This document shows, piece by piece, positions 37,624 to 48,647 of a stretch of 64,000 nucleotides of DNA. This DNA is from Rudaea sp. (GTDB taxonomy: Bacteria; Pseudomonadota; Gammaproteobacteria; Xanthomonadales; Rhodanobacteraceae). Positions within the stretch are counted from its first letter, which is position 1, and each line of letters opens with the position of its first letter. Below the pieces are notes generated by a model. The model had not been told where the DNA came from, did no database searches, and saw only the letters and a program-made list of their open reading frames with translations. The stretch covers positions 88,484 through 152,483 of the forward strand of contig JARLJU010000204.1 in NCBI GenBank assembly GCA_031291055.1. Direction: 5' to 3'. Both the position numbers and the translations under genes were made by a program.

Positions 37624-37653
37624 GCAAACGGCGCGGAATTCCGCGCCGTTTGC
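37624..37653. terminator. perfect 30-bp palindrome between LysM gene and dprA
   Basis: GCAAACGGCGCGGAA/TTCCGCGCCGTTTGC, a fully symmetric 15-bp arm pair with no spacer. It lies 63 nt after the LysM stop and 37 nt before dprA. Short T runs flank both sides, so it may be a weak terminator for the LysM transcript. Confidence 0.6.
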
Positions 37654-37715
37654 TTGTCTCCCGACCCCGGGATTCAATTTGCCAGATTTATGCGCGCTGA
37701 CTTGGTCGTATCGGC

Positions 37716-38891
37716 TTATTTGTGATCCGGCTCGTACAGCCGGTCGTTGAGATGCACTGGCCGGATGCCATCCATGATCAGGCCGTAGCTGACGTGTTCG
37801 AAGGTGCGGAAGACCATGACATGGCCCACATATTCTTCAGGCAGCTGCACCTGTGAATCATGGGGATGCAGGAATGCCTTCGTGCTCGATTCCGGATAAT
37901 CCGTGTCGTCGCTGACCACATCGCCGGGGCTGAAGATCGAGTAGACCTGACCGTTTTCCACACCGGCGTTGGCGCCGTTGGAAAGGGCCACGACCTGCAG
38001 GCGGCCGACCGCGTTCAACGCGTCGGTGAAGGCGATCACGCGCATGTTCGCGGGTACCTGCCGCGGCGGATGCGGGACATACTCGAAATCGTAGGCGACG
38101 GTGTCCAGCGGCAGCACGTAATCGCCCGTGCGCACTTCGATATCGCTGCTCAGCACCAGCGTGGATGCGGGGTTGCCGGCGTGGGTGACCTGGACCGTTC
38201 CGTATTGAATCACCTCGTAGCCGATGAAATGCACATCGCCATGCAGGGTGAAATTCCACGGACCGTCGTGCCACAGCATTTGCGGCCGGTTATCGCTGTC
38301 TTCCAGCGACTGGCGGAAGGTCGCGGTCGGCTGACCGTCCTTTGACGTGATTTCATAGTAACGGCCGAGCGGCCGCACCAGCGCGAACTGCTGTCCCGCC
38401 GCGGCGTCGAGCCCACGCACGTAGATCAGCTGGCCAGTGGTTCCATTGATGTGGTGGTCTTCGATGCCGACCACGTGCGGCGCATGCTTGAAATCTTCGT
38501 CACTGACGATGCGCGGCTTTTTCAGGAAATCCTCGATCGCCGAGAGCGGCACCGGCTTGATCGCGTCATCGACGGCCTCGGTGCGCACACGTGGTCCGCC
38601 AAAGCCATCCTGCTGACCGGCAACACCCAGGCGCGGCCGGCCGTTGACGTAGGCCAGATTGATCACGTCACCTGGGTAGATCAGGTGGGGATTGCGCACT
38701 TGCGGGTTGGCTTGCCACACCTCCGGCCATTGCCAGGGACGTTGCAGGAAACGCGCAGAGATGCTCCAGAGCGTATCCCCCTTCTGCACCGTATAGGTGT
38801 CGGGGTGATGCTCGTTCAGCTCGACCGTCGCGGCAAAAACCGAGAGGGTGAGCAACAATCCAGCACAAACCGCAGGTAGTTTTTTAAGCAT
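37716..38891 (-). CDS. LysM-domain exported protein
   Basis: About 391 residues from the ATG at 38891; a TTG nine bases earlier is possible. A signal peptide (AVCAGLLLTLSVFAATV) is followed by a LysM domain (about 32-78: YTVQKGDTLWSISARFLQRP, NPHLIYPGDVINL), so it binds peptidoglycan. The rest (about 90-390) is beta-rich: GTTGQLIYVRGLDAAAGQQFA, YEVIQYGTVQVTHAGNPAST, VENGQVYSIFSPGD. The family sits next to dprA in gammaproteobacteria and is not functionally defined. Confidence 0.9.
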   Translation of the reverse strand: MLKKLPAVCAGLLLTLSVFAATVELNEHHPDTYTVQKGDTLWSISARFLQRPWQWPEVWQANPQVRNPHLIYPGDVINLAYVNGRPRLGVAGQQDGFGGPRVRTEAVDDAIKPVPLSAIEDFLKKPRIVSDEDFKHAPHVVGIEDHHINGTTGQLIYVRGLDAAAGQQFALVRPLGRYYEITSKDGQPTATFRQSLEDSDNRPQMLWHDGPWNFTLHGDVHFIGYEVIQYGTVQVTHAGNPASTLVLSSDIEVRTGDYVLPLDTVAYDFEYVPHPPRQVPANMRVIAFTDALNAVGRLQVVALSNGANAGVENGQVYSIFSPGDVVSDDTDYPESSTKAFLHPHDSQVQLPEEYVGHVMVFRTFEHVSYGLIMDGIRPVHLNDRLYEPDHK

Positions 38892-39134
38892 GGCTGCCAA
38901 TTACCTGATTCCCCAAGGGCTTCCTGAGTGTATATGAAATATTAACCGGAGAAAACGACCGTCGACACGAAATTGCGGATTGGTTGGCAATAAAGCCGCT
39001 GGGCAGACCGTCCCGAGCGGACCAAAGTCGCGTCAAGTATCGAATCGGCGTAGAATTTTCGCCCGCCCACCCGTTTGCCGCCGACCCGGTTGCGCAGCTT
39101 GCGATGCGGCCATCCCGGCACAATAATCACGCCC

Positions 39135-39638
39135 ATGCTCAGCATCCTTGAATTCCCCGACCCGCGTTTGCGTACCAAGGCGCAGCCGGTCAGCGTCTTC
39201 GATCCGGCCTTGCAGAGCCTGATCGATGCCATGTTTGCGACCATGTACGCCGCGCCCGGCATCGGTCTGGCGGCCACCCAGGTCAACGTACACAAGCAAT
39301 TGCTGGTGGCGGATGTTTCCGAGGAAAAGAACCAGCCCCTGGTGCTGATCAACCCGAAGATCACGCTGCAGGAAGGCCATCAGGTCTATCAGGAAGGTTG
39401 CCTGTCGGTGCCGGGCATCTATGCTGATGTGGAGCGAGCCGACCGGATCGAAGTCGAGGCGCTGGATCGGCACGGCCAGCCGCTGCGGATGGGCGCCGAT
39501 GGACTGCTCGCGGTATGTGTCCAGCACGAAATGGATCATCTGCTCGGCAAGTTGTTCGTCGACTATCTCTCGCCGCTCAAGCGCGATCTGGTGCGCAGGA
39601 AGCTCGAGAAGCAACGCCGCGCCGCATCCGTCGCCTGA
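39135..39638 (+). CDS. def: peptide deformylase
   Basis: A 167-residue enzyme from the ATG at 39135. Motif 1 [10 protein letters not shown], motif 2 EGCLSVPG with the metal-binding Cys, motif 3 [14 protein letters not shown] with the metal-binding His pair and catalytic Glu. It removes formyl from nascent Met. First gene of the def-fmt-rsmB-DUF4390-ntrY-GT39 run, 8 nt before fmt, divergent from the LysM gene. Confidence 0.97.
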   Translation: MLSILEFPDPRLRTKAQPVSVFDPALQSLIDAMFATMYAAPGIGLAATQVNVHKQLLVADVSEEKNQPLVLINPKITLQEGHQVYQEGCLSVPGIYADVERADRIEVEALDRHGQPLRMGADGLLAVCVQHEMDHLLGKLFVDYLSPLKRDLVRRKLEKQRRAASVA

Positions 39639-39646
39639 TCCCGCCG

Positions 39647-40588
39647 ATGACTTCGCGTCTGCGTCTGGCGTTTGCGGGCACGCCGGAATTCGCCGTGCCG
39701 CATCTGGCCGCGTGCCGGCATCCGGATGTGGAAATTGTCGCGGTGTATACCCAGCCCGACCGTCCTGCCGGACGCGGCCGTCAGCTTGCGCCGAGCCCGG
39801 TCAAGTGCGCCGCGCTGGAACTGGATTTGACCCTCGAGCAGCCGCAGACCCTCAAGGAGCCGCAGGTGCAGCAACGCTTGCGTGACCTGGACCTGGATCT
39901 GCTGGTCGTCGTCGCCTATGGCCTGATCCTGCCGCGCAAGGTGCTTGCACTGCCGCGGCTGGGTTGCTGGAACGTGCATGCCTCGCTGCTGCCGCGCTGG
40001 CGCGGCGCGGCGCCGATCCAGCGTGCACTGCTGGCCGGTGATCGCCAGACCGGTGTCTGCCTGATGCAGATGGAAGTTGGCCTGGATACCGGGCCGGTGC
40101 TTCTGCGTCAGGCCCTGCCGATCACAGACGATGACACCGGCGGCAGCCTGCACGATCGGCTCGCGCCGCTCGGCGCCGGCGTCCTCGCCGAAGGATTGCG
40201 GCGTGTGCTCGATGGTCAAACGCTGACGCCGCAACCGCAGGCGCCGGAAGGCGTCACTTACGCACACAAGCTCGACAAGGCCGAGGCGGCACTCGACTGG
40301 CGTGAGCCGGCGATCGTGCTGGAACGCAAGGTGCGCGCATTCAATCCATGGCCGGTGGCCGAAGCGCAGATCCGCGGCGAGCGTTTGCGCATCTGGGCCG
40401 CCCAGGCGCTGCCGTCGCGGGCGGATTCTGCGCCGGGCAGCGTGCTTGCCGCGCAACGGGACGGCATCGACGTGTCTTGCGGCCAGGGCATCCTGCGCAT
40501 CACGCAAGTGCAGCGCGCCGGTGGCAGGCCCGTGGCGGTGCGCGATTACCTGAATGCGCGTGCCGCTCCGGGCAACGCGTCGCCGTGA
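39647..40588 (+). CDS. fmt: methionyl-tRNA formyltransferase
   Basis: This 313-residue protein starts at ATG 39647 ([20 protein letters not shown]). The formyl-THF binding and catalytic motifs are visible: [45 protein letters not shown] (SLLP motif) and DTGPVLL. The C-terminal OB domain follows. It formylates initiator Met-tRNA; the def product reverses this after translation. The stop overlaps the rsmB start by 4 nt (GTGA). Confidence 0.97.
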   Translation: MTSRLRLAFAGTPEFAVPHLAACRHPDVEIVAVYTQPDRPAGRGRQLAPSPVKCAALELDLTLEQPQTLKEPQVQQRLRDLDLDLLVVVAYGLILPRKVLALPRLGCWNVHASLLPRWRGAAPIQRALLAGDRQTGVCLMQMEVGLDTGPVLLRQALPITDDDTGGSLHDRLAPLGAGVLAEGLRRVLDGQTLTPQPQAPEGVTYAHKLDKAEAALDWREPAIVLERKVRAFNPWPVAEAQIRGERLRIWAAQALPSRADSAPGSVLAAQRDGIDVSCGQGILRITQVQRAGGRPVAVRDYLNARAAPGNASP

Positions 40589-41886
40589 GCGTCTCCCATC
40601 CACGCGTGCTCGCCGCACAGGCGCTGAGCGGCATCGTTCACGACGGAGTTTCCTTGCGTGCCGCATTTGCAAGTTTTTCCACAAAGTTGAGCGATGCGCG
40701 CGATCGCGCGCTGTTGTCAGCGTTGCTGCACGCGGGCGCGCGTTGGTGGCTGCGCTTCGCCGTGGCGCTGGAAGGCCTGCTCGAACGGCCGCTGCACGAG
40801 CGCGAGGCGCAAGTACACGCGTTGCTGGTGCTGGGCCTGGTGCAGTTGGAGATTCTGCACTTGCCTGAATACGCGGCGGTTGCGGCGACCGTCGATGCGG
40901 CGCGCGATTTGCGTCGTCCGGCATTCGCCGGGCTGGTCAACGCCCTGCTGCGACGCTGGTTGCGCGAACGCGACGCACGCAATGCCGCACTCGACACCGA
41001 CATCGCAACACGCACGGCGCATCCGCGCTGGCTGATCGCATCGATCAGCGCCGATTGGCCGTCCGACGCCGACGCCATTCTCGCTGCCGACAACGAACAG
41101 GCACCATTGTGGCTGCGCGTGAACCGGCGCCGGGTCACGCGTGCGGAGCTTGCAGCGCGTTTTGCCGCCGAGAACATCGCCGCGCAGGCGCCGGCCGCGT
41201 TGCCGCAGGCGCTCGTATTGGAGCAAAGCCTGGACGTGACCCGGTTGCCCGGCTATGCCGAAGGCCTGTTCTCGGTGCAGGATGGCGCTGCGCAATTTGC
41301 CGCGGGCCTGATCGATGCACGCGCGGGGATGCGGGTGCTGGATGCCTGCGCCGCGCCCGGCGGCAAGGCCGCGCATATCCTGGAAACCGCCGACGTTGAT
41401 CTGCTTGCCCTGGACCGTGACCGGCAGCGTCTGCCGCGGATGCACGAGAATTTCGCACGTCTGGGTCTGCGTGCCGAGGCCCGGGTGGGAGACGCAAGCG
41501 ATCCATCGGCGTGGTGGGACGGTCGCAGGTTCGAGCGCATCCTGCTCGACGCGCCGTGCTCGGCAACAGGCATCATCCGGCGCCAGCCCGATGTCAAACT
41601 GCACCGGCGCGCCAGCGATATCGCCACGCTTGCCGGCACGCAGGACCGGCTGCTGGAATCGCTATGGCCTTTGCTCGCGCCCGGCGGGCGCCTAGTCTAT
41701 GCGACATGCGCGGTGCTCGCGGCGGAAAATTCCGCCTGCATCGGCGCCTTTCTCGCCCGTCACGCAGACGCTGCGGCAACACCGGTCACGATCGGCTGGC
41801 GCGCTGCGGGTGCAGGTGTGCAGAATCTGCCGGGCGAGGGCGGCATGGATGGATTCTTCTATGCGATTGTGGAAAAGCGCGCTTAG
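40585..41886 (+). CDS. rsmB: 16S rRNA m5C967 methyltransferase RsmB
   Basis: This 433-residue protein starts with GTG at 40585. An NusB-like helical N-terminus ([37 protein letters not shown]) precedes a PUA-like linker and the SAM domain: [49 protein letters not shown] (catalytic Cys) and [13 protein letters not shown] (second Cys). It methylates C967 of 16S rRNA. Its end overlaps the DUF4390 gene by 38 nt. Confidence 0.95.
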   Translation: MSVSHPRVLAAQALSGIVHDGVSLRAAFASFSTKLSDARDRALLSALLHAGARWWLRFAVALEGLLERPLHEREAQVHALLVLGLVQLEILHLPEYAAVAATVDAARDLRRPAFAGLVNALLRRWLRERDARNAALDTDIATRTAHPRWLIASISADWPSDADAILAADNEQAPLWLRVNRRRVTRAELAARFAAENIAAQAPAALPQALVLEQSLDVTRLPGYAEGLFSVQDGAAQFAAGLIDARAGMRVLDACAAPGGKAAHILETADVDLLALDRDRQRLPRMHENFARLGLRAEARVGDASDPSAWWDGRRFERILLDAPCSATGIIRRQPDVKLHRRASDIATLAGTQDRLLESLWPLLAPGGRLVYATCAVLAAENSACIGAFLARHADAAATPVTIGWRAAGAGVQNLPGEGGMDGFFYAIVEKRA

Positions 41887-42397
41887 TTTATTTTGCTGCA
41901 TCGCCCTGGCGGCTTGCGGCGCGCGGGCGCCCATGCTCGTCGTGCGCGATGCCGGCATCGCTGCGGATGTGCTCAGTGCGCATCTGGAATGGCAGCCGGA
42001 ACCGAGCGTGATTTCCGCGCTGGACAACGGCATCGCACTGGATTTCACCGTGACCTTGCGTGCGCAGGGCGCCGGGCTGTTCGGCTGGCACCGCACCCTG
42101 GCGTCGTGGCAACGCCATCTTGAACTGCGCTACTACCCCCTGAGCCGCCAATACCAATGGCGCGACCTGGATCGTGGCGAAACGCGCAGTTTTGCCGCGC
42201 GCGCACTGCTGATTGCGGCATTGGAGGATCTGCGATTGCCGATACCCGGGGTGGGTGCGTCCGGTGCGCAGCGTTTCGTGCTCGATATCGCGCTTGATCG
42301 CAATGCGCTGCCCGGCGCTTTGCGCCTGCCGGCGTTGTTGCGTCCTGCCTGGCGTCTTTCCAGCGGAGACTACGCGTGGCCAGCGCCGGCCGGATGA
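41849..42397 (+). CDS. DUF4390 lipoprotein
   Basis: A 182-residue protein from ATG 41849, or 178 from ATG 41861. Both are plausible; the first has GAGGG 8 nt upstream. The lipobox is IALAACG, so an inner- or outer-membrane lipoprotein is predicted. The DUF4390 core is [40 protein letters not shown] and [23 protein letters not shown]4390 genes sit between rsmB and an ntrY-like kinase in Xanthomonadales; function unknown. It overlaps rsmB on one side and the kinase on the other. Confidence 0.9.
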   Translation: MDSSMRLWKSALSLFCCIALAACGARAPMLVVRDAGIAADVLSAHLEWQPEPSVISALDNGIALDFTVTLRAQGAGLFGWHRTLASWQRHLELRYYPLSRQYQWRDLDRGETRSFAARALLIAALEDLRLPIPGVGASGAQRFVLDIALDRNALPGALRLPALLRPAWRLSSGDYAWPAPAG

Positions 42398-44547
42398 CGC
42401 GGCTCGCCCGCCGCATCCTGCCGCCGTTGGCGGTGGTCGTGCTGCTTGCTGCAGCCGTGGTACTGGCCAATGACGCCGCCGGTGGCAGCAATCGCTTTGG
42501 TGCCTGGTACCCGTGGATTCTTGGCGCGTCTGCGCTCGCCCTGGTGGTGCTGATCGTCTTCATCCTGCAGCGTCTGTTGCGCCTGCGCGGCGAATTGCGC
42601 CAGCGCATACCGGGAGCGCGCCTGACCAGGCGTGTGCTTCTGATGCTGATCCTGCTCGCGGTGCCTCCCGTCGTCGTGGTTTACGGGTTTTCGCTGAATT
42701 TCCTCAATGCGACCATCGACACCTGGTTCAATGTGGGCATGGAGCATGCGCTGGACGATGCGCTGGAAATCGGTCGTCTATATTTGAATGAGCGCCTCGG
42801 CGCCGCGCAGCAGGCAAGCACGCTGCTGGCGCGCGAATTGGCTGACGCTGCAGATGCGGATTTGCAGTCGCGCCTGGATACCGCATTCGACGCGCAGAAT
42901 GCAACCCAGCTGACGGTTTTCGGCGACAACCATACGGTGCTGGCGACGGCCAGTTCGGATCCGCGTTTCCTCTCCCCGGCATTTCCCGATTCGGCGACCC
43001 TGCTTCAGGTCAAGGACAGCGGGCACTACGCTGCCGCCGAACCCTTTGGCGATCAGCTCGCGCTGAGAATCGTCGTGCCGTTGCCGAACGCCGCACCAGG
43101 CTCGGAACGGCTGCTGCAGGTACTGTATCCGGTCCCGCCGCGCGTGCAGCCGCTGACCACCGGCGTGGAACAGGCCAGTTTCGATTTCCAGCGTCTGAAG
43201 TATCTTCGCGGTTCGCTCAAGCTGACCTTTACCCTGGTGCTCACTTTTGTACTTCTGCTATCCGTCCTGTTTGCCCTGCTGGCGGCGTTCGGCGTGGCGC
43301 GCCGGCTGACCGCGCCGATCGGGCGGCTGGCCACGGCAACGCGCGCCGTAGGTGCCGGACGCTACGACACGCCGTTGCCGGTCGCACGCGACGATGAACT
43401 CGGTTTTCTGCTGAACTCGTTCAATCAGATGCAGCGCGAACTGGAACTGACCAGTGCGCGCCTGAATCGCAGTGCGCTGGAAACCGAAAGCCAGCGCACC
43501 TATCTGAACGCGGTACTGGAACGGCTGTCCGCAGGCGTGCTCGGTCTGGATCGCGATGGCGTGCTGCGCACCGCGAATCAGGCGGCCGAGAGCATCCTGG
43601 AAGCACCGTTGACCCGCTACCTCGGCCAGCACCTGAGCGCGGTGCACCGCGATCATCCGGCGCTCGCACCGCTGGTCGAGCCGATCCTGGCGCACGTGCG
43701 CGCGGGCTTGCGCGAGTGGCGCCAGGAAGTGGTCATCGAACATGCCGCCGGTGAGCGGCGCGTCCTCATGTTGCGCGGTGCCGAGCTTGCGCCGGCCCTG
43801 GGTGACGACGCTGGCGTGGTCGCTGTATTCGACGATCTGACCCTGCTCAATCGCGCCCAGCGCGATGCCGCCTGGGCAGAAGTCGCACGCCGGCTTGCGC
43901 ACGAGGTGAAGAATCCGCTGACCCCGATCCAGCTGGCGGCCGAACGCCTGCGCCGCCGCTTCATCGGCCGCCTGCCGCCGGAAGAAACCGAACTGCTCGA
44001 TCGCGCCACGCGCACGATCGTCAGCCAGGTCGAGGCGCTCAAGGCCCTGGTCAATGCGTTCGGCGACTACGCGCGGCCACCGCAGATCATGGCGCGTCCG
44101 CTGCTGCTGCATGCGCTGGTCGGCGAGGTACTGGATCTTTACGAGAACGATCAGCGCATCCAGCTCACGCGCAACTTCGCGCCGGCCGATCCGGCCCTGC
44201 GCGCCGATGCCGGCCGCCTGCGCCAGTTGCTGCACAACCTGCTGAAGAATTCGCTGGAAGCGATCGGTGATTCGCGCAAGCCGCATGTCGAGGTAAGCAC
44301 ACGGGAAGTCCAGGACAACGGTCGCACGTGGATCGAGTTGACGGTTGCCGACAACGGTCCCGGCCTGCCCGAAGGCTTCGACGAGCGCTGGTTCGAGCCC
44401 TACACCACGAGCAAGGCGCGCGGCACCGGTCTGGGGCTGGCGGTTGCCAAGAAGATAGCCGAGGAACACGGCGGCAGCATTCGCGCCGAGAACCGCCCGA
44501 GCGGCGGCGCGGTGTTTACCCTGAGGCTGCCGCGGGACAGCGCATGA
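42376..44547 (+). CDS. NtrY-like nitrogen-type sensor histidine kinase
   Basis: This 723-residue kinase starts with GTG 42376, seven nt after GGAG, and overlaps DUF4390 by 22 nt. ATG 42394 would give an ATGA junction. Membrane helices lie near 15-32, 50-70, 85-105 and 285-310. A HAMP domain ([19 protein letters not shown]), a PAS domain (about 375-480), HisKA ([20 protein letters not shown], His in AHEVKNP) and HATPase ([47 protein letters not shown]) follow. The order is that of NtrY. The partner NtrX gene is not next to it but about 5.6 kb on, at 50187. Confidence 0.92.
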   Translation: MASAGRMTRLARRILPPLAVVVLLAAAVVLANDAAGGSNRFGAWYPWILGASALALVVLIVFILQRLLRLRGELRQRIPGARLTRRVLLMLILLAVPPVVVVYGFSLNFLNATIDTWFNVGMEHALDDALEIGRLYLNERLGAAQQASTLLARELADAADADLQSRLDTAFDAQNATQLTVFGDNHTVLATASSDPRFLSPAFPDSATLLQVKDSGHYAAAEPFGDQLALRIVVPLPNAAPGSERLLQVLYPVPPRVQPLTTGVEQASFDFQRLKYLRGSLKLTFTLVLTFVLLLSVLFALLAAFGVARRLTAPIGRLATATRAVGAGRYDTPLPVARDDELGFLLNSFNQMQRELELTSARLNRSALETESQRTYLNAVLERLSAGVLGLDRDGVLRTANQAAESILEAPLTRYLGQHLSAVHRDHPALAPLVEPILAHVRAGLREWRQEVVIEHAAGERRVLMLRGAELAPALGDDAGVVAVFDDLTLLNRAQRDAAWAEVARRLAHEVKNPLTPIQLAAERLRRRFIGRLPPEETELLDRATRTIVSQVEALKALVNAFGDYARPPQIMARPLLLHALVGEVLDLYENDQRIQLTRNFAPADPALRADAGRLRQLLHNLLKNSLEAIGDSRKPHVEVSTREVQDNGRTWIELTVADNGPGLPEGFDERWFEPYTTSKARGTGLGLAVAKKIAEEHGGSIRAENRPSGGAVFTLRLPRDSA

Positions 44548-46268
44548 ATTTCGACGCGGGGAGGCGCGCAGCGCGGGAGCGCGGGGAGTTCTGGCTGTTG
44601 CTGCTGCTGGCGCTTTTGGTGCTCGGCGCGGGGATCGGCCTGCGCGATCCGTGGCCGGCCGACGAGCCTCGTTTCGCCCTGGTCGCCAGGCAAATGGTGG
44701 AAAGCGGCGACTGGCTGATCCCGCATCGCGGCGGCGAGCTGTATGCCGACAAGCCGCCGCTGTTCATGGCGCTGCAGGCGCTAGCGTTCGAGTTGACAGG
44801 CCACTGGCGCATCGCCTTCCTGCTGCCGTCGCTGCTGGCGGCATTGGGAACTTTGGTACTTGTATACGATCTTGGCCGGCGCTTGTGGAACCGGCGTACG
44901 GGAAGATTGGCCGCATGGCTGGTGCTGTTCGCAATCGGCTTCACGTTCCAGGCCAGGCGGGCGCAGATCGATCCTACGGCAACATTTTTCATCGTCCTGG
45001 CCGTGTATGGTTTCCTGCGCCATCTGCTGCGCGGGCCGGATTGGCGCTGGTGGGCGATCGGAGGCCTTGCGGCAGGGCTCGGCGTTGTCGCCAAAGGGGT
45101 GGGAATCCTGGCGTTTCTGGTGCTGTTGCCGTGGATGTGGCGGCGATGGCGCATGCGCGGAAAAAGCGTTGCCATCGCGGCGGCTGATGCGACTGCCGTT
45201 CATGGCGGCGGTTGGCGCTGGCTGCTGGCGCCGCTTCTCTGCCTGCTGGCGATTGCGACATGGCTGCTGCCGATGCTGCTCGCCGTGCGCGCGCATCATG
45301 ACCCGGCGTATGCCGCCTACGCACACGACCTGCTGTTCAAGCAGACCGCCGAAAGGTACGTGGCGGCCTGGCATCACGAGCAACCGCCGTGGTACTACCT
45401 TGAAGTCATTGCACTGCAATGGCTGCCACTGAGCCTGTTTCTGCCCTGGCTGATTCCCGCGTGGTGGCGTCGCCTGCGGCGCGGCGATCAGCGCTACACG
45501 CTGTTGCTGGGCCTGGTCGTGCTGATCCTGTTGTTCTTTAGCCTCTCGGCCGGCAAGCGCGAGGTCTACATCCTGCCGGCCTTGCCGATCCTGGCCCTGG
45601 CTGCCGCGCCACTGGTGCCGGCCCTGCTGGCGCGCCGGCGCTGGATGCCGAGAACGCTCTGGGCCCTGTGCGCGGCATTCGCGCTGGTCGCCCTGCTCAT
45701 CGGCGTGAGCGCCTGGACCATCGTGCCGGACTGGGGCATGCGCCAACTCGACAGCCACGATATCGATCGCACGGCAAGTGTCGTCTGGGTATGGCTGACC
45801 GCGATCGGAGCGTGCGCCGCAGTCGCCTGCGCGATGGCCGGTCCGCGCCGGCCACTGCTCGCCGGCACGCTCAGTCTGGCCGCGTTCTGGGTATGCGTCG
45901 GCATCGGCATCATGCCTGCGCTCAACGATTCCAGTTCGGCCCGCGGCATGATGCGCAGCGTCGGCGAGCGCATCGGTGCGGACGCCGAACTGGGTCTGGT
46001 GGGATGGCGCGAGCAGCAGCTATTGCAGGCCGATCGCGCGGTGCAGACCTTCGGTTTCAGCGCCAGTCTCGCCGCGCAGTTGCACGATGCCTTGCGTTGG
46101 CAGTCCGAATCAACGCACCGCTGGCTGTTCGTGCAGGCGCAGGCACTGTCAGGTTGCCCACCGCGAGCGGATGCCATCGACCTAGGCGTGGGCAACCGGC
46201 GCGAGTGGCTGTTGTTACCGTTCCGGGACGGTTGGCAATGCCCCGTCGCGGCTGCTACCGAGCGCTAG
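44544..46268 (+). CDS. GT39/ArnT-like glycosyltransferase
   Basis: A 574-residue integral-membrane enzyme with about 11-12 helices. It opens [20 protein letters not shown], and the N-terminal loop has the GT39 catalytic motif [15 protein letters not shown] with an Asp-Glu pair. Then [19 protein letters not shown] and [16 protein letters not shown]. These match the PMT/ArnT family, which transfers sugars from undecaprenyl-phosphate to lipid A or other periplasmic acceptors. The substrate is not clear. ATGA overlap with the ntrY-like kinase; the C-terminus overlaps the convergent GT9 gene by 54 nt. Confidence 0.9.
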   Translation: MNFDAGRRAARERGEFWLLLLLALLVLGAGIGLRDPWPADEPRFALVARQMVESGDWLIPHRGGELYADKPPLFMALQALAFELTGHWRIAFLLPSLLAALGTLVLVYDLGRRLWNRRTGRLAAWLVLFAIGFTFQARRAQIDPTATFFIVLAVYGFLRHLLRGPDWRWWAIGGLAAGLGVVAKGVGILAFLVLLPWMWRRWRMRGKSVAIAAADATAVHGGGWRWLLAPLLCLLAIATWLLPMLLAVRAHHDPAYAAYAHDLLFKQTAERYVAAWHHEQPPWYYLEVIALQWLPLSLFLPWLIPAWWRRLRRGDQRYTLLLGLVVLILLFFSLSAGKREVYILPALPILALAAAPLVPALLARRRWMPRTLWALCAAFALVALLIGVSAWTIVPDWGMRQLDSHDIDRTASVVWVWLTAIGACAAVACAMAGPRRPLLAGTLSLAAFWVCVGIGIMPALNDSSSARGMMRSVGERIGADAELGLVGWREQQLLQADRAVQTFGFSASLAAQLHDALRWQSESTHRWLFVQAQALSGCPPRADAIDLGVGNRREWLLLPFRDGWQCPVAAATER

Positions 46269-47288
46269 GTTCACGGCGCGCCAATGATCGATCACGGCAG
46301 CGGCGCCGATATCGTCGACCCGACAGGATGGGCTGCCGCCGCCAACGATGCGTACCGCACCGGGCCCGAGCGGTCGCCACAGCTCGATCGGCGCGGCGCC
46401 GAACAACACGACCAGCGGACAGCCCAGCGCCGCGGCAGCATGCGCCGGCCCGGTATCGACCGATATCATGCTGTGGGCGCGCTCGAGCATCGCGATCAGG
46501 CGCGGCACGGGCAATTCGCGCGACAGATTCAGTACTCGGTGATCCGCGCAGCCATGCCGGATAGCCTCGAGCACGGAGTACTCCAGCCGCGACCCGCAAA
46601 GCGCGACACGCCCGTCCGGGTGTGCGTCCAGCACCGCCTGTGCGACTTGCGCCCAACGTTCGGGCGGCCAGAATTTGTTCTGCTGCAGCGTGCCCAGCTT
46701 GCCACGCTTGTGCGTGCGCTTGTTGCCGGGCTGAAACAGGATCAGCGGCCCATCGATCCGCTGTTGCCGCATCCAGCGCTCAAGCTCGGCACGCTGCCCC
46801 GCATCCACGGGCAGACGCGGAAAACGGTATTGGGTCGGATCGGCGACGGGATGTGTTGCCCCATGCCGCGGCGGATCACGCATTCCGACTTCGATCCACA
46901 GGTCGGGCCAGGTTCCGAGCGTTGCGGCTTTTTCCGGCGGACGCGCAAGGCAATCGATGACGTCGTCGGCGTCCACGCCGGCGCGCGAGAGCAGTTCGCG
47001 GATTTTGTCACCGACGTCGCACAGATATACCGGCCCGCGGCCGCGTTGCCGCAACCAGCGCACGGCGGCCCACTGGCTGGGACACAGCGCAAACGGCGTA
47101 TTGCGGCTGGTCAGCAGCTGGATCCGGCCCAGCTCCGGCATGGCGCCCAGCAGCGGTACGGTCCATGCTCCCGCGCTCAGCAGATCCACCGGTCGGCCAT
47201 GGCGCGCGGCAAGCAGACGAATCAGCGGCGTCAGCAGGACCATGTCGCCAAAGGCTCCGCAGCGTACGATCAGCGGCGCCGCGTTCAT
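46215..47288 (-). CDS. GT9-family heptosyltransferase-like enzyme
   Basis: A 357-residue glycosyltransferase from ATG 47288; upstream frame to 47477 is rejected. GT-B fold: PLIVRCGAFGDMVLLTPLI opens the acceptor domain, LLSAGAWTVPLLGAMPELG follows, and the donor domain shows LILFQPGNKRTHKRGK, VALCGSRLEYSVLEAI, ISVDTGPAHAAAALGCPLV and LFGAAPIELWRPLGP. This is the ADP-heptose:LPS heptosyltransferase (WaaC/WaaF/WaaQ) pattern. It should work on LPS core at the inner-membrane face. Convergent with the GT39 gene. Confidence 0.88.
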   Translation of the reverse strand: MNAAPLIVRCGAFGDMVLLTPLIRLLAARHGRPVDLLSAGAWTVPLLGAMPELGRIQLLTSRNTPFALCPSQWAAVRWLRQRGRGPVYLCDVGDKIRELLSRAGVDADDVIDCLARPPEKAATLGTWPDLWIEVGMRDPPRHGATHPVADPTQYRFPRLPVDAGQRAELERWMRQQRIDGPLILFQPGNKRTHKRGKLGTLQQNKFWPPERWAQVAQAVLDAHPDGRVALCGSRLEYSVLEAIRHGCADHRVLNLSRELPVPRLIAMLERAHSMISVDTGPAHAAAALGCPLVVLFGAAPIELWRPLGPGAVRIVGGGSPSCRVDDIGAAAVIDHWRAVNLALGSSRDGALPTVPER

Positions 47289-47660
47289 CGCACCACCGCG
47301 TCCATCGCGGACCGCGCATACGCGAGCCGTGGCGGCTTGCCCAAGTTGCACGCTGCGGCGATGGAAAATACCGACATTCCCACTCCGTTGGCTTGGTCCG
47401 TTGATCTGGCGCAACTTGGTGTACGCTGCGCGGCCGGCACCGCAAGCGAGCATCACGCGGGGCGCGCAGCAAACCACGAGTCATGGCCAGCGTCAACCGG
47501 GCTGCACGCGACGCCGGCGAGGGTTTCGGCCACCCGGTTCGCGTGCGTGCTGAGTTACCGTGCCGCGGTATTGCGGCGGACGCCGGCGAGAACAAGGAAA
47601 GCTCCATGTCGCACGACGCAGTGAAGCAACGTACATATCTGGACATCATTAGCTGACGCC
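47289..47660. other. intergenic region between two glycosyltransferase genes
   Basis: About 370 bases. Apart from the 16-codon frame at 47606-47656, no gene is supported here. Promoters for both divergent genes should be within it, but none is clear. Confidence 0.5.
47606..47656 (+). CDS. possible 16-residue leader peptide before the GT4 gene
   Basis: ATG 47606 with AAGGAA 6-11 nt before it opens a 16-codon frame (MSHDAVKQRTYLDIIS) ending 4 nt before the ATG of the glycosyltransferase. It could be a coupling leader or chance. No match is recognised. Confidence 0.35.
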   Translation: MSHDAVKQRTYLDIIS

Positions 47661-48647
47661 ATGAGCCGCATCAATCTCATCGCCTGGGACAATGGCTTCG
47701 GTCTGACCCGCAATCTGCGCCTGCTCGGCGAAGCGCTCACGGCGGGCGGACACGAAGTCAGCGTGAGCGCGATCCGTCGCGGCAAGCTGCACAAGATCCT
47801 CGGGCCGCTGAAGGCGCGCCTGCGGGTTTTCTGGCATCGCGCGCGCGGTGCGGATCCGCGCGAGTACGATGTAAACCTGATGCTCGAACACGTGCGCCCG
47901 GAATTTTTTCCGCTCGCGCGCCACAACGTGTTGATGCCGCATCCGGAGTGGTTCATCGAACGCGATCGCGCCGCGTTCGCCGGCATCGACCGCGTGTTTG
48001 CGCTTACCCATCATGCGGTGCCGATTTTCCAGCGTCTGGGCGCACCGGTCGACTTTGTTGGCTTCACCAGCGAGGACCGCTTCGACCCCGGCGTGCCGCG
48101 CGAACGTGCCTTTTTCCATCTCGCCGGCCGCAGTGCGAACAAGGGTACCGAGCCGTTGCTCGCGCTGTGGCGCAGGCATCCGCAGTGGCCGCTGCTGACC
48201 GTGGTACAGAACCCCCGCGTCGCCAAGCCAGGGCCGCTGGCAGCCAACATCCGCCACCTGGTCGATTATCTTGACGATGCGGAACTCAAGCGATTGCAGA
48301 ACGCGCACCGCTTCCATCTGTGCCCGTCCGAAACCGAGGGCTTCGGCCACTATCTGGTCGAGGCCATGAGCATCGGGGCCATCACGATCACGGTGGACGC
48401 GGCGCCGATGAACGAGATGGTGACGTCCGGGCGCGGCGTGGGCGTCCCCGTGGCACGCACCGGCACACAGAATCTTGCGATCACGAATTTTTTCGACGAG
48501 GCAGCCATGGTGGCGGCCATCGAGCGTGCTATCGCGATGGACGACGCGGAGCTCGAGCGCATCGGTGCGGCCGCGTGCGCGTGGTTCCATTCCAACGATC
48601 GAGATTTCCGCCAGCGCATCAATGCCGCCGTCGCGGCGCTGGGCTAG
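47661..48647 (+). CDS. GT-B glycosyltransferase (GT4-like)
   Basis: A 328-residue GT-B transferase. N-terminal half: INLIAWDNGFGLTRNLRLLG, MLEHVRPEFFPLARHNVLMP, VFALTHHAVPIFQRLGAP. Donor half: FHLAGRSANKGTEPLLALW, LVDYLDDAELKRLQNAHRFHLC and SETEGFGHYLVEAMSIGAI, with the GT4-type E-x7-E (EGFGHYLVE). No signal or membrane helix; cytoplasmic. Together with the GT9 and GT2 genes it suggests LPS core or other surface-glycan assembly. It overlaps the convergent GT2 gene by 4 nt. Confidence 0.87.
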   Translation: MSRINLIAWDNGFGLTRNLRLLGEALTAGGHEVSVSAIRRGKLHKILGPLKARLRVFWHRARGADPREYDVNLMLEHVRPEFFPLARHNVLMPHPEWFIERDRAAFAGIDRVFALTHHAVPIFQRLGAPVDFVGFTSEDRFDPGVPRERAFFHLAGRSANKGTEPLLALWRRHPQWPLLTVVQNPRVAKPGPLAANIRHLVDYLDDAELKRLQNAHRFHLCPSETEGFGHYLVEAMSIGAITITVDAAPMNEMVTSGRGVGVPVARTGTQNLAITNFFDEAAMVAAIERAIAMDDAELERIGAAACAWFHSNDRDFRQRINAAVAALG

